DNA from: an uncultured Ruminiclostridium sp.
GTDB taxonomy: Bacteria > Bacillota > Clostridia > Oscillospirales > Ruminococcaceae
DNA: 12,172 nucleotides
Assembly: GCA_910579265.1 (NCBI GenBank)
Contig: CAJTTE010000036.1
Coordinates: 1-12,172, forward strand
Direction of reading: 5' to 3'
Shown here: piece after piece, positions 6,143-12,172 of the stretch
Layout of the letters: every line of letters begins with the position of its first letter
Numbering within the stretch: position 1 is the stretch's first letter
Program-made: the position numbers and the translations under genes
The notes under the pieces: generated by a model
Told to the model about the DNA's origin: nothing
Databases searched by the model: none
Seen by the model: the letters and a program-made list of their open reading frames with translations, nothing else

Positions 6143-7417
6143 ATGGCGAAATGTGTTTCTATTGCCGAGCTTTATCAAAGCGACGAGCTTAAGCTTCAAT
6201 GCGATCGTTATAATAAGGCGATCGACGGGTACAAAAAATATTTCGGCGGATTGGGCGAAGGATTCCGTCTTTTTTCTGCACCGGGAAGAACGGAGGTAGG
6301 GGGAAATCATACCGATCATAATCATGGAAAGGTCTTGGCTGCAAGTGTCAATCTTGATGTTATTGCAGTCGTAGAGACTCTGGATATCCCTAAAATTCTT
6401 TTAAAAAGCGAAGGCTTTGATGAAAGTGTTATAGATATTAATGATCTTGAGGTTAAGGACAGCGAGAAAAATACGGCGGACGCCCTTATAAGAGGAGTTG
6501 TTGCGGGTTTTAAGAACAACGGATATAATATAGGCGGATTCAAAGCCTATACCACTACAAATGTTCTTAAGGGAAGCGGATTAAGTTCATCCGCCGCATT
6601 CGAAGTACTTGTGGGCAATATTCTGAATTCTCTTTATAATAATGCATCCGTAAGTGCGATAAAGCTGGCTCAGATTGCTCAGTATGCGGAAAATAAATAC
6701 TTCGGAAAGCCCAGCGGACTGATGGATCAGATGGCTTCCTCGGTGGGCGGTTTTGTTGCCATAGATTTCAGGGATACTGAGAGTCCTATTATAGAAAAGA
6801 TCGAATTGGATTTCTCATCTTTCGGTCATGCTCTTTGCATTATTGATACAAAAGGAGATCATGCCGACCTTACTCCCGATTATGCGGCCATCCCCGAAGA
6901 AATGAAGGCGGTTGCGAAACATTTTTCAGTTGAATATCTTCGTCAGCTTTGCCGTTCCGACATTATGCTTAATATGGGGATTTTGAGGGATGAATTCGGT
7001 GACAGAGCGGTGCTTCGTTCTCTGCACTTTTTTGACGAGAACGATCGTGTCGACAAGTTGGCATATGCTCTTAAAAACAAGGATTTCCCCGCTTTTCTTG
7101 ATTCTATAAGAGAAAGCGGAAACAGTTCATATAAGTATTTGCAGAATGTTTTTTCTGTCAATGATTATAAAAATCAGGGGTTAGGAATAGGTCTTAATGT
7201 TGCCGAGAGCGTTTTAAATCGCAAAGGTGCTTCACGCGTACATGGCGGAGGGTTTGCAGGTACGATTCAGGCCTTTGTTCCGACGGATCTTCTTAAAGAG
7301 TTTAAGATGGAGATGGAAAAGGTGTTCGGCGGAGGGGCTTGTCATGTTCTCGGAATAAGGAAGACCGGAGGCTGCGAAGTAGATAAGGAAAGCCTTGATT
7401 TCAGCACTAACAGATAA
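6143..7417 (+). CDS. galK: Galactokinase (GHMP kinase family)
   Basis: GalK phosphorylates galactose at C1 with ATP, the first committed step of the Leloir pathway, in the cytoplasm. The 424-residue protein contains the GHMP motifs: the substrate loop SAPGRTEVGGNHTDHNHGK (around R49 and D58), the ATP loop KGSGLSSSAAFE (G144-A151), the catalytic-type aspartate D195 in SGLMDQM, and the C-terminal HGGGFAGTIQAFVP. The first motif differs from the textbook GRVNLIGEHTDYNGG, with N in place of E before the histidine. This is the form I associate with Clostridial galactokinases. AGGAAAG (6130-6136) sets the ATG at 6143; the ATG at 6138 is out of frame. galT and galE are not nearby. It may be cotranscribed with the SEDS gene. 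A related sugar kinase of the same family is the main alternative. Confidence 0.88.
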   Translation: MAKCVSIAELYQSDELKLQCDRYNKAIDGYKKYFGGLGEGFRLFSAPGRTEVGGNHTDHNHGKVLAASVNLDVIAVVETLDIPKILLKSEGFDESVIDINDLEVKDSEKNTADALIRGVVAGFKNNGYNIGGFKAYTTTNVLKGSGLSSSAAFEVLVGNILNSLYNNASVSAIKLAQIAQYAENKYFGKPSGLMDQMASSVGGFVAIDFRDTESPIIEKIELDFSSFGHALCIIDTKGDHADLTPDYAAIPEEMKAVAKHFSVEYLRQLCRSDIMLNMGILRDEFGDRAVLRSLHFFDENDRVDKLAYALKNKDFPAFLDSIRESGNSSYKYLQNVFSVNDYKNQGLGIGLNVAESVLNRKGASRVHGGGFAGTIQAFVPTDLLKEFKMEMEKVFGGGACHVLGIRKTGGCEVDKESLDFSTNR

Positions 7418-7451
7418 TACAGTATCCGTTAGTGACGATATATGTTTTTTT
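7405..7451 (+). terminator. Probable terminator overlapping the galK stop
   Basis: CACTAAC (7405-7411) and GATA (7413-7416) pair with TATC (7423-7426) and GTTAGTG (7428-7434), with one A/C mismatch. The arm starts within the last codons of galK. A run of seven T's follows at 7445-7451, about ten bases after the stem, so the geometry is not ideal. Confidence 0.45.
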
Positions 7452-7552
7452 GAGAGGGCGTAATTGTCGTTTTATTTTAAGATCGTTTTTTAATTTCTTA
7501 TGAGCATATTTGTATTTTTCCGTTTTTCTGCGTAGGCTTTTAAAATAGTTTT

Positions 7553-7586
7553 AAAAAAAGCACACTCTGCAAATTGCAGAGTGTGC
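7553..7586 (-). terminator. Strong intrinsic terminator of hflX
   Basis: GCACACTCTGC (7560-7570) and GCAGAGTGTGC (7576-7586) form a perfect 11-base stem around AAATT. Read on the minus strand the stem is followed at once by seven T's (7559-7553) and a further T-rich stretch. It lies 21 bases past the hflX stop. For galK transcripts arriving from the other side the stem may also help, but no plus-strand T-run follows it. Confidence 0.9.
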
Positions 7587-7606
7587 GGCAGATTACTGCG
7601 TTGTTT

Positions 7607-8875
7607 TTATTGGATTTCTTCACATTCGGAAAACTCATTCATGATAGATATATCCGCCAAAGCGTCAACAATAATTCCCGTTTCGGTGTATTCTTCGGAA
7701 AAAATTTTTCCGCTTTCTCTTATTTTTGCAGTTAGACCCGCTTTATTATAGGGAATAACAAGCTTTATACGTTTTGTACTTTCGGGAAGATTTTCGGAGA
7801 TCGCTTTCAAAAGCCTGTCAAATCCTTCGCCGTTTTTTGCACAGATTTTAACGGTATCCTTCGTTTGCGGAATATTGTTTTTTGTTAAATCGCATTTACT
7901 CAGAACGTTTATTACAGGAATCGATCCGCAGCCCAGTTCGTTTAAAAGCTGTTGTGTCGTCTTAGCTTTTTCCGCAGCTTCTTCGTCGCTTATATCGCAG
8001 ACATGAAGTATAATATCGGCGCTTGCCGCCTCCTCAAGTGTTGATTTGAAGGCTTCGACAAGATTGTGCGGCAGACGGCGGATCAGTCCTACGGTATCAA
8101 TTAGCAGTATTGTCCTTCCGTCGGGAAGAACAACTCCTCTCGATGTAAGATCAAGGGTAGCGAAAAGCTTATCTTCTGCCAAAACGTCTGCACCCGTAAG
8201 ATTGTTCAGAAGAGTGGATTTTCCGGCGTTGGTGTATCCCACTATCGCGGCGGTAAGGATGTTATCCTTTTTTCGTCGTGAACGAGAAAAGCTTCTACGC
8301 TTTTCAAGCTCCTTTAAATTTTCTTCAAGCTTGTTTATGCGGTTTCTGATATGACGGCGGTCCGTTTCCAGTTTAGTTTCACCCGGACCTCGCGTACCTA
8401 TTCCGCCGCCGAGTCTTGACATTGAAGCGCCTATTCCGGCCAGACGGGGAAGGCGGTATTTAAGCTGAGCCAGTTCTACCTGTAATTTACCTTCGTTTGT
8501 CACGGCACGTCCGGCAAAGATGTCCAAAATCAGCATAGTACGGTCTATTACGCGAATGCCTATTATTTCTTCTATATTGCGTATACGGCTCGCGGTAAGC
8601 TCACAGTCGAAAATTGCGAGATCGGCGTCAAGCCGTTGTACCATATCTTTAAGCTCGTCAATTTTTCCTTCTCCCAGAACCGTTGCGGGTTCGGGTGCGG
8701 GACGTTTTTGTATAACGGTTGCCAGTACTTCGGCTCCTGCGGTTTTTGCCAGCTCTTCAAGCTCGTTAATCGAGCTTTCCGCATCATATTCGCCGCAGTC
8801 AACGGCGGCAAGGATAGCTCTTGCTCTCAAATTTTCGCTTTTTATTTCACTTGTTATTTTATTATTTTCAGTCAT
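7607..8875 (-). CDS. hflX: GTPase HflX, ribosome-splitting factor
   Basis: HflX is a translation-associated GTPase that binds 70S ribosomes and splits stalled ones under stress; some homologues give macrolide/lincosamide resistance. The 422-residue product has the N-terminal HflX domain (about 15-110), the SRLGGGIGTRGPGETKLETD linker signature, a basic coiled-coil (about 180-205) and a Ras-like GTPase domain. The P-loop is GYTNAGKST (213-221), switch II is LIDTVGLIRRLP, and the base-recognition motif is SKCD (326-329) in place of NKxD. A short C-terminal domain follows. GGAGG in the minus-strand sequence opposite 8883-8887 is 7 bases from the ATG at 8875. It is divergent from nadB and convergent with galK. 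The long leader upstream suggests translation-coupled control. Confidence 0.95.
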   Translation of the reverse strand: MTENNKITSEIKSENLRARAILAAVDCGEYDAESSINELEELAKTAGAEVLATVIQKRPAPEPATVLGEGKIDELKDMVQRLDADLAIFDCELTASRIRNIEEIIGIRVIDRTMLILDIFAGRAVTNEGKLQVELAQLKYRLPRLAGIGASMSRLGGGIGTRGPGETKLETDRRHIRNRINKLEENLKELEKRRSFSRSRRKKDNILTAAIVGYTNAGKSTLLNNLTGADVLAEDKLFATLDLTSRGVVLPDGRTILLIDTVGLIRRLPHNLVEAFKSTLEEAASADIILHVCDISDEEAAEKAKTTQQLLNELGCGSIPVINVLSKCDLTKNNIPQTKDTVKICAKNGEGFDRLLKAISENLPESTKRIKLVIPYNKAGLTAKIRESGKIFSEEYTETGIIVDALADISIMNEFSECEEIQ

Positions 8876-8911
8876 ATGATTACCTCCAAAGGATGAAATT
8901 TTTTAGGTTTT

Positions 8912-8995
8912 AAAAAATGCTCACGGGAAAATTATGCTTTAAAAATCAAGCATTTATTCTGCGAGAACAAGTTTCTACTGTTACTTGATAATCAT
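8912..8995 (-). promoter_or_regulatory. Candidate attenuator in the hflX leader
   Basis: On the minus strand one segment (opposite 8945-8955, reading AAATGCTTGAT) can pair with three partners. ATCAAG lies inside the four-codon uORF (opposite 8984-8989). AAGCAT is opposite 8934-8939 and gives a 6-base stem with 8-base loop. AGCATTT is opposite 8915-8921 and runs into more T's. The uORF segment can also pair with ACTTG opposite 8968-8972. These pairings exclude one another, as in ribosome-controlled attenuators. All stems are short and AT-rich, so chance pairing is a serious alternative. Confidence 0.3.
8981..8995 (-). CDS. Four-codon leader peptide upstream of hflX (uORF2)
   Basis: ATG ATT ATC AAG TAA encodes MIIK. 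Opposite 9001-9011 is AAAGGAGGAGA, the strongest Shine-Dalgarno sequence in the window, with 8 bases between GGAGG and the ATG. Nothing longer can be translated from this site, so the ribosome binding site must serve this mini-ORF or be a ribosome-loading site. It lies 105 bases before the hflX start. A ribosome held on it would cover a segment that can pair with the downstream leader. Confidence 0.4.
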   Translation of the reverse strand: MIIK

Positions 8996-9025
8996 TTTTA
9001 TCTCCTCCTTTGGTATTGAAAGTCT

Positions 9026-9055
9026 TTAGTTGCTTTTACGGTCATGATTGATCAT
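9026..9055 (-). CDS. Nine-codon leader peptide upstream of hflX (uORF1)
   Basis: ATG at 9055 opens MINHDRKSN and ends at a TAA opposite 9026-9028. AAAGGA opposite 9066-9071 lies 10 bases upstream of the ATG. It precedes uORF2 by 30 bases. The pair would form a two-step leader, but one alone could also be chance. Confidence 0.3.
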   Translation of the reverse strand: MINHDRKSN

Positions 9056-9087
9056 TTTAAATCAGTCCTTTCTTAAGGGAATATCCC

Positions 9088-9099
9088 TATAATTATACT
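9088..9099. promoter_or_regulatory. Back-to-back -10 region of the divergent hflX and nadB promoters
   Basis: TATAATTATA (9088-9097) is a perfect palindrome that gives a consensus TATAAT on each strand. A second plus-strand TATACT lies at 9094-9099. The -35 boxes are poor on both sides: TTCTTA at 9070-9075 for the plus strand, TTTGCC opposite 9114-9119 for the minus strand. This may mean activator dependence. The spacing fits a short leader to nadB and a leader of about 210 nt to hflX. The flanks hold small dyads (GGGAATATCCC at 9078-9088, CCTTGATAAGG nearby) that might bind a regulator. Confidence 0.45.
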
Positions 9100-9134
9100 T
9101 TCGCCTTGATAAGGGCAAAAAGGAGATGCTTGCA

Positions 9135-10619
9135 ATGCAATTTGAAAAATTCGACGTTATAATAGTAGGCTCAGGGGTTTCGGGACTATACTGCGCATTG
9201 AATCTTAACCGCGCTCTTAAAATCCTGATGATCTCAAAAAAGGAGATCACACTTTGCAACTCGGCATTGGCCCAGGGAGGTGTTGCGGCAGTTATGAATC
9301 CCAAGGATGACGATTATTCCCTTCATATCAGAGATACCCTTGTTGCAGGGGGATATAAAAATGATATGAACAATCTCAAGATCCTTGTGGAGCAGGGGCC
9401 GACCGATGTTAAAAATCTTATAAAATACGGAGTTGATTTTGACCGTAATGAGGACGGTTCGGTAAATCTCACGCTGGAAGGCGGACATTCACGCCACCGT
9501 ATCGCTCATCACAAGGACAGCACAGGCTTTGAGATAGTCACAGCTCTTATCGATCAGGTCATAAAGCTGAAAAACCTTACCATTATGGAAAATTCCCATC
9601 TTTTGGGATTGGAAAAACTGGGTGATGATTTCCGTCTCGATATTTACAAGGCAGGCAAGCACAACTATTATACCACAAAAGCAGTGGTTTTGGCAACAGG
9701 AGGAATAGGACGTGTTTACGATTTTACCACCAACTCCGCCATTGCTACCGGGGACGGTATACAGTTTGCATATAATCTTGGCGCGAGGATAAAGCATTTA
9801 AGCTATGTTCAGTTTCATCCCACAGCCTATGCCGACAGAAAGAACCGAGAATGTTTTTTGGTTTCGGAGGCGGTTAGGGGTGAGGGAGCATACCTGCTCA
9901 ATGCCAAAAAAGAAAGATTTATGCAAAAGTATGAGCCTGAACGCAAGGAATTGGCTCCGAGAGACGTTGTCTCAAAATGCATGATGAAGGAGCAGGAGGC
10001 GGTGGGAAGCGACGAATTCTGGCTGGATATTTCCTATAAAGAACCTGAATTTGTTAAAAAGCGTTTTCCAATGATTTATAAGAGAGTATTGGAAAAGGGA
10101 TATGATATGACAAAAGAGCCTATCCCAATTTATCCATGTCAGCATTATCTTATGGGCGGCATTGACGTAGACGGAAACGGTGCCACTTCGCTAAAGGGAC
10201 TTTATGCTGCCGGAGAATGCGCTCATACCGGAGTTCACGGTTTAAACCGTCTCGCATCCAATTCTCTTTTGGAAGCACTGGTGTTTAGCCGTCTTATAGC
10301 CGAGCAGATAAATCTGACAACCCCTGCTGAAAAGGATTATGCTCCCATAGAGGCAGATTTCAGGTCACCGGAGGGCGATGATCTTCCTAAAGGTATTCGT
10401 ACGGAGATACGTCATATAATGCAGAAGGCTTATTTTGTTGTCCCTAATTATGAAGAGGCTGAAAAGGGGCTTTTAAGGGTAAAGGAAATTAAGGAAATGC
10501 TGGATAAAAGCAGTTTTGCGCTTACGCCTGATTATATTGAAGCAAAATCGCTTGCCACAGTGGCGTTTATTATTTTAGGCGAGGTTGTGGAGAGAGGAAA
10601 AGGAAAATCCGGTGAATAG
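9135..10619 (+). CDS. nadB: L-aspartate oxidase NadB
   Basis: NadB is an FAD enzyme that oxidises L-aspartate to iminoaspartate, the first step of de novo NAD synthesis, feeding NadA. The product is 494 residues. It shows the FAD-binding GSGVSG (12-17), NSALAQGGVAAV, GGHSRHRIAHHKDSTG (from 116), QFHPTA with H228, GEGAYLL, LAPRDVV with R276, CQHYLMGGI with H337, and GECAHTGVHGLNRLASNSLLEAL with R372. The two histidines and two arginines match the substrate-binding set known from E. coli NadB. The start is placed at 9135 because AGGAG (9121-9125) touches the upstream ATG at 9126 but is 9 bases from this one. nadA and nadC are not in the window. A fumarate reductase flavoprotein subunit is the main alternative, but the motif spacing favours NadB. 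Confidence 0.92.
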   Translation: MQFEKFDVIIVGSGVSGLYCALNLNRALKILMISKKEITLCNSALAQGGVAAVMNPKDDDYSLHIRDTLVAGGYKNDMNNLKILVEQGPTDVKNLIKYGVDFDRNEDGSVNLTLEGGHSRHRIAHHKDSTGFEIVTALIDQVIKLKNLTIMENSHLLGLEKLGDDFRLDIYKAGKHNYYTTKAVVLATGGIGRVYDFTTNSAIATGDGIQFAYNLGARIKHLSYVQFHPTAYADRKNRECFLVSEAVRGEGAYLLNAKKERFMQKYEPERKELAPRDVVSKCMMKEQEAVGSDEFWLDISYKEPEFVKKRFPMIYKRVLEKGYDMTKEPIPIYPCQHYLMGGIDVDGNGATSLKGLYAAGECAHTGVHGLNRLASNSLLEALVFSRLIAEQINLTTPAEKDYAPIEADFRSPEGDDLPKGIRTEIRHIMQKAYFVVPNYEEAEKGLLRVKEIKEMLDKSSFALTPDYIEAKSLATVAFIILGEVVERGKGKSGE

Positions 10620-10658
10620 CCAAGTATCACGTTGTTTTTATGGTTATGGAGATCTTAT

Positions 10659-11069
10659 ATGGAAAAAAGAAAAATAATTATTGACGGAGCACATTTTTCT
10701 TCAATAGAAGGTTTTTACGATGAGATCGACAGATTATTAACCAAAGATCTTACCTGGAGAACAGGGCATAATATGGATGCGTTTCACGACCTGCTTCGGG
10801 GTGGCTTCGGTGTACATGAATACGGTGAGGACATAGATTTTTACTGGATAAATTCAGATAAGAGCAGATGCGATTTTGGATATGATGCAACTGTGCTTTA
10901 TTGGGAGAAGATCCTTGAAAAATGTCATCCCTCTAATAGGCAGATGGTATCGGAAAATATCAGGGCTGCAAATGAACGTATAGGTCGAACACTCTTTGAT
11001 ATTATTACGGACATAATTTTGAATAAAGAAGATGTATATGATCATACCTTGAGTTTTGATCGTCAATGA
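10659..11069 (+). CDS. Barstar-family (barnase-inhibitor-like) protein
   Basis: The 136-residue product begins IIIDGAHFSSIEGFYDEIDR and has TGHNMDAFHDLLRGGFGVHEYGE and GYDATVLYWEK. This is the barstar fold signature in the extended form common in Firmicutes; classical barstar is about 90 residues. Barstar relatives are cytoplasmic inhibitors of secreted or toxin ribonucleases, so a protective role is inferred. No ribonuclease or polymorphic toxin gene is in the window. GGAG (10648-10651) is 7 bases from the ATG at 10659. An in-frame TTG at 10632 lacks a ribosome binding site. It starts 39 bases after nadB and may ride on that transcript. Confidence 0.82.
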   Translation: MEKRKIIIDGAHFSSIEGFYDEIDRLLTKDLTWRTGHNMDAFHDLLRGGFGVHEYGEDIDFYWINSDKSRCDFGYDATVLYWEKILEKCHPSNRQMVSENIRAANERIGRTLFDIITDIILNKEDVYDHTLSFDRQ

Positions 11070-11096
11070 CCGAAAAAATACTTTAAGGAGAAAAAA

Positions 11097-11426
11097 GTGA
11101 GTATTATTGTCAATATATTTTACAGCGGAAAAAACGGAAACGCAAGAAAATTTGCGAAAGAAATGGAAAACACCGGAACGGCTGATCTCATTCGCAGCGA
11201 AAAGGGAAATGAGGGATATGAGTATTTCTTTCCTATGAATGACCCTGAAACCGTTTTGCTTATCGACCGTTGGACGGATCAAAAATCTATCGATGCGCAT
11301 CATTCTTCGGATATGATGAAAACGATAATTCGTTTGAGGGTGAAATATGATCTTCATATGAAGGTCGAAAGGTTTATTTCAGACGAAACAGGTATTCCGG
11401 ACGCGGACGTAAAATTTATAAGGTAA
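11097..11426 (+). CDS. Putative quinol monooxygenase, ABM-domain protein
   Basis: The 109-residue product begins SIIVNIFYSGKNGNARKFAK and has the EGYEYFFPMNDPETVLLIDRW core and a KYDLHMKVERF end. This matches the antibiotic-biosynthesis-monooxygenase (ABM) ferredoxin-like fold of YgiN-type proteins, usually dimeric and about 95-110 residues. Relatives act on quinols or heme, but many have no known substrate. The start is GTG at 11097, with AAGGAG (11085-11090) 6 bases away. It follows the barstar-like gene by 27 bases, so the two are likely in one operon. Confidence 0.82.
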   Translation: MSIIVNIFYSGKNGNARKFAKEMENTGTADLIRSEKGNEGYEYFFPMNDPETVLLIDRWTDQKSIDAHHSSDMMKTIIRLRVKYDLHMKVERFISDETGIPDADVKFIR

Positions 11427-11518
11427 CAACCTTTAACAGAAGGATACAGCTACATTTTTAAGAAAACCATGAACGCACGGTTCCTTAGCAGTTTTTTAAT
11501 ATAGGAAGGATTCTTAAA
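11427..11518 (+). other. Gap between the ABM gene and the next gene, weak stems only
   Basis: AAGGT/ACCTT flanks the ABM stop, and AACCATG/CACGGTT (11465-11482) forms a short stem with a mismatch, followed about ten bases later by a T-run (11492-11497). Together they might give partial termination. No sigma-A promoter with good spacing is seen. AGGAAGGA (11503-11510) is the ribosome binding site of the next gene. Confidence 0.35.
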
Positions 11519-11944
11519 ATGGGATTATTTTCAAAAATGTCAAATGAACATAATGGAGCAAACAGCAATACAAGCTTTACTCCGGAAGAAATTCAAAACA
11601 AATGGGAAAATGCATACCGTGCGAATCCAAGGTCTTATGAAAAAGAAGGAGAGGAAGGCCTTCTGATAGGTTTTGCTCTGACCGAGGGATGTGATTCGAT
11701 TTTTCCTTTTGCTCCTGAGGAGCAGTGGTCGATCGAGGGGAAGAGGATAGACAATTGGATAATTACAATGGTCAGCACTTCCCGACCTATGGGAGGGCTT
11801 ATCGGACAGATGGAGTATCACGAGGCAATAAAAAGACTCCGGCCTTATATTATTGCAAGTTCGGGAAATTGGGGCCTGATAAGAGGAATGTCTTATGATG
11901 AGCTGGACGGGTTGTTTGACGGTCTTCCGAGAAGGTTGGTATAA
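11519..11944 (+). CDS. Small cytoplasmic protein of unknown function
   Basis: I do not recognise this 141-residue protein. It opens with a short polar stretch (MGLFSKMSNEHNGANSN), then FTPEEIQNKWENAYRANPRSY. A core LLIGFALTEGCDSIFPFAPEEQWSIEG and an acidic/aromatic end with GLIRGMSYDELDGLF follow. No signal peptide, membrane segment or cysteine cluster is seen. The ribosome binding site AGGAAGGA (11503-11510) is 8 bases upstream. Small charged proteins of this kind beside barstar-like genes are often immunity proteins, but that is only a guess from the neighbourhood. Its stop TAA is immediately followed by the ATG of the next reading frame. Confidence 0.75.
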   Translation: MGLFSKMSNEHNGANSNTSFTPEEIQNKWENAYRANPRSYEKEGEEGLLIGFALTEGCDSIFPFAPEEQWSIEGKRIDNWIITMVSTSRPMGGLIGQMEYHEAIKRLRPYIIASSGNWGLIRGMSYDELDGLFDGLPRRLV

Positions 11945-12118
11945 ATGTTAGTCGTACAGGAAATTGTGTCGGTGTGGTATAAGAGCGAAAGGGGAGGAGA
12001 AAATTCCGAAGTCCGCAGCAGATTCCCATACACTGCAAATATCGAAAGAAAGCCAGGGGTAGATGATGAATGCGTTTTTGATCATGTCAGGTTTTATCAG
12101 AGCAAAAACAAATTCTAT
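11945..12118 (+). CDS. 5' part of an unknown small gene, cut off by the right-hand repeat
   Basis: ATG at 11945 directly follows the preceding TAA, and GAGAAGG about 8 bases upstream can serve as ribosome binding site. The frame is open for 58 codons (MLVVQEIVSVWYKSERGGEN onward, with FDHVRFYQSKNKFY at the end) up to codon 58 at 12116-12118. The presumed insertion-sequence tip begins at 12119, and the frame stays open into it to the window edge. I recognise no family. The tight coupling suggests it belongs to the operon and was interrupted by the element. Other frames here are also open, so coding is not certain. Confidence 0.45.
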
Positions 12119-12172
12119 TGTAGGTTTGTCAATGATATTGGACAAAATTTTTTAAAAATTCCACAGGAGAAA
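12118..12172. repeat. 55-base perfect terminal inverted repeat, right arm
   Basis: This is the exact reverse complement of bases 1-55. Base 12118 is the last matching base; the sequences diverge before it. The first base may match by chance outside the element itself. Confidence 0.97.
12119..12172 (+). mobile_element. Outward-facing tip of a probable IS3-family (IS150-like) element, right copy
   Basis: On the plus strand it begins TGTAGGTTTGTCAATGATAT, then TTGGACAAAA, an AT-rich stretch and CCACAGGAGAAA at the window edge, where the first transposase ORF would begin. It points out of the window, opposite to the left copy. The element body lies outside, so its completeness, its target duplication and its far end cannot be judged. 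Confidence 0.5.

Noticed and set aside
9126..9134. Upstream ATG for nadB at 9126
   Set aside because: The AGGAG sequence directly touches this ATG, leaving no spacer. The ATG at 9135 has 9 bases of spacing and fits the family N-terminus.
10632..10658. TTG start extending the barstar-like protein by nine residues
   Set aside because: No Shine-Dalgarno sequence precedes it and the extra residues (rich in W and L) do not fit the family. GGAG before 10659 supports the shorter form.
10854..11357. 167-codon minus-strand frame across the barstar-like and ABM genes
   Set aside because: It overlaps two well-supported plus-strand genes and their ribosome binding site. Its translation is low-complexity and unlike any family I know.
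1..12172. Linear replicon with inverted terminal repeats
   Set aside because: The content is chromosomal housekeeping genes with no replication or partition genes. A 55-base match equal to a common assembler k-mer is better explained by flanking repeats.

Overview
The window reads as a chromosomal segment of a low-GC Firmicute of the gut-type Clostridia, probably Ruminococcaceae/Oscillospiraceae. The signs are strong AGGAG-type ribosome binding sites, sigma-A promoters with 17-base spacers, a galactokinase of the RTEVGGNHTDH variant, and barstar-like and quinol-monooxygenase-like proteins of the Ruminococcus type. This placement is an inference from protein character; there is no rRNA gene here.

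Layout. Bases 1-55 and 12118-12172 are a perfect 55-base inverted repeat at the two extreme ends. It looks like the left tip of an IS3-family (IS150-like) insertion sequence pointing outward on both sides. Inside the left repeat lies tsaD (tRNA t6A synthesis) with its own promoter and terminator. A gene-free stretch of about 1.07 kb follows, holding several hairpins, a possible small-RNA promoter and the promoter and long leader of the next gene. That gene (2195-4786) encodes an 863-residue PAS-PocR/GAF-GGDEF-EAL protein with damaged signature motifs in both c-di-GMP domains, so it is more likely a sensor than an enzyme. Next come a SEDS-family cell-wall polymerase (FtsW/RodA type, 4924-6075) and a galactokinase (6143-7417), which converges on hflX (7607-8875, minus strand).

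hflX and nadB (L-aspartate oxidase, 9135-10619) are divergent and share a compact promoter region. On the hflX side the roughly 210-nt leader carries two tiny ORFs with good Shine-Dalgarno sequences and competing short stems. It resembles a ribosome-dependent attenuator and is the most interesting regulatory feature here. After nadB the same strand carries a run of small genes: a barstar-like protein, a quinol-monooxygenase-like ABM protein, an unrecognised 141-residue protein, and the 5' part of another small gene that ends exactly where the right-hand repeat begins.

The housekeeping genes (tsaD, SEDS, galK, hflX, nadB) do not form one pathway. Each sits apart from its usual partners, as in a chromosomal backbone broken into short transcription units. 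No CRISPR array, phage module, tRNA or rRNA gene is visible.
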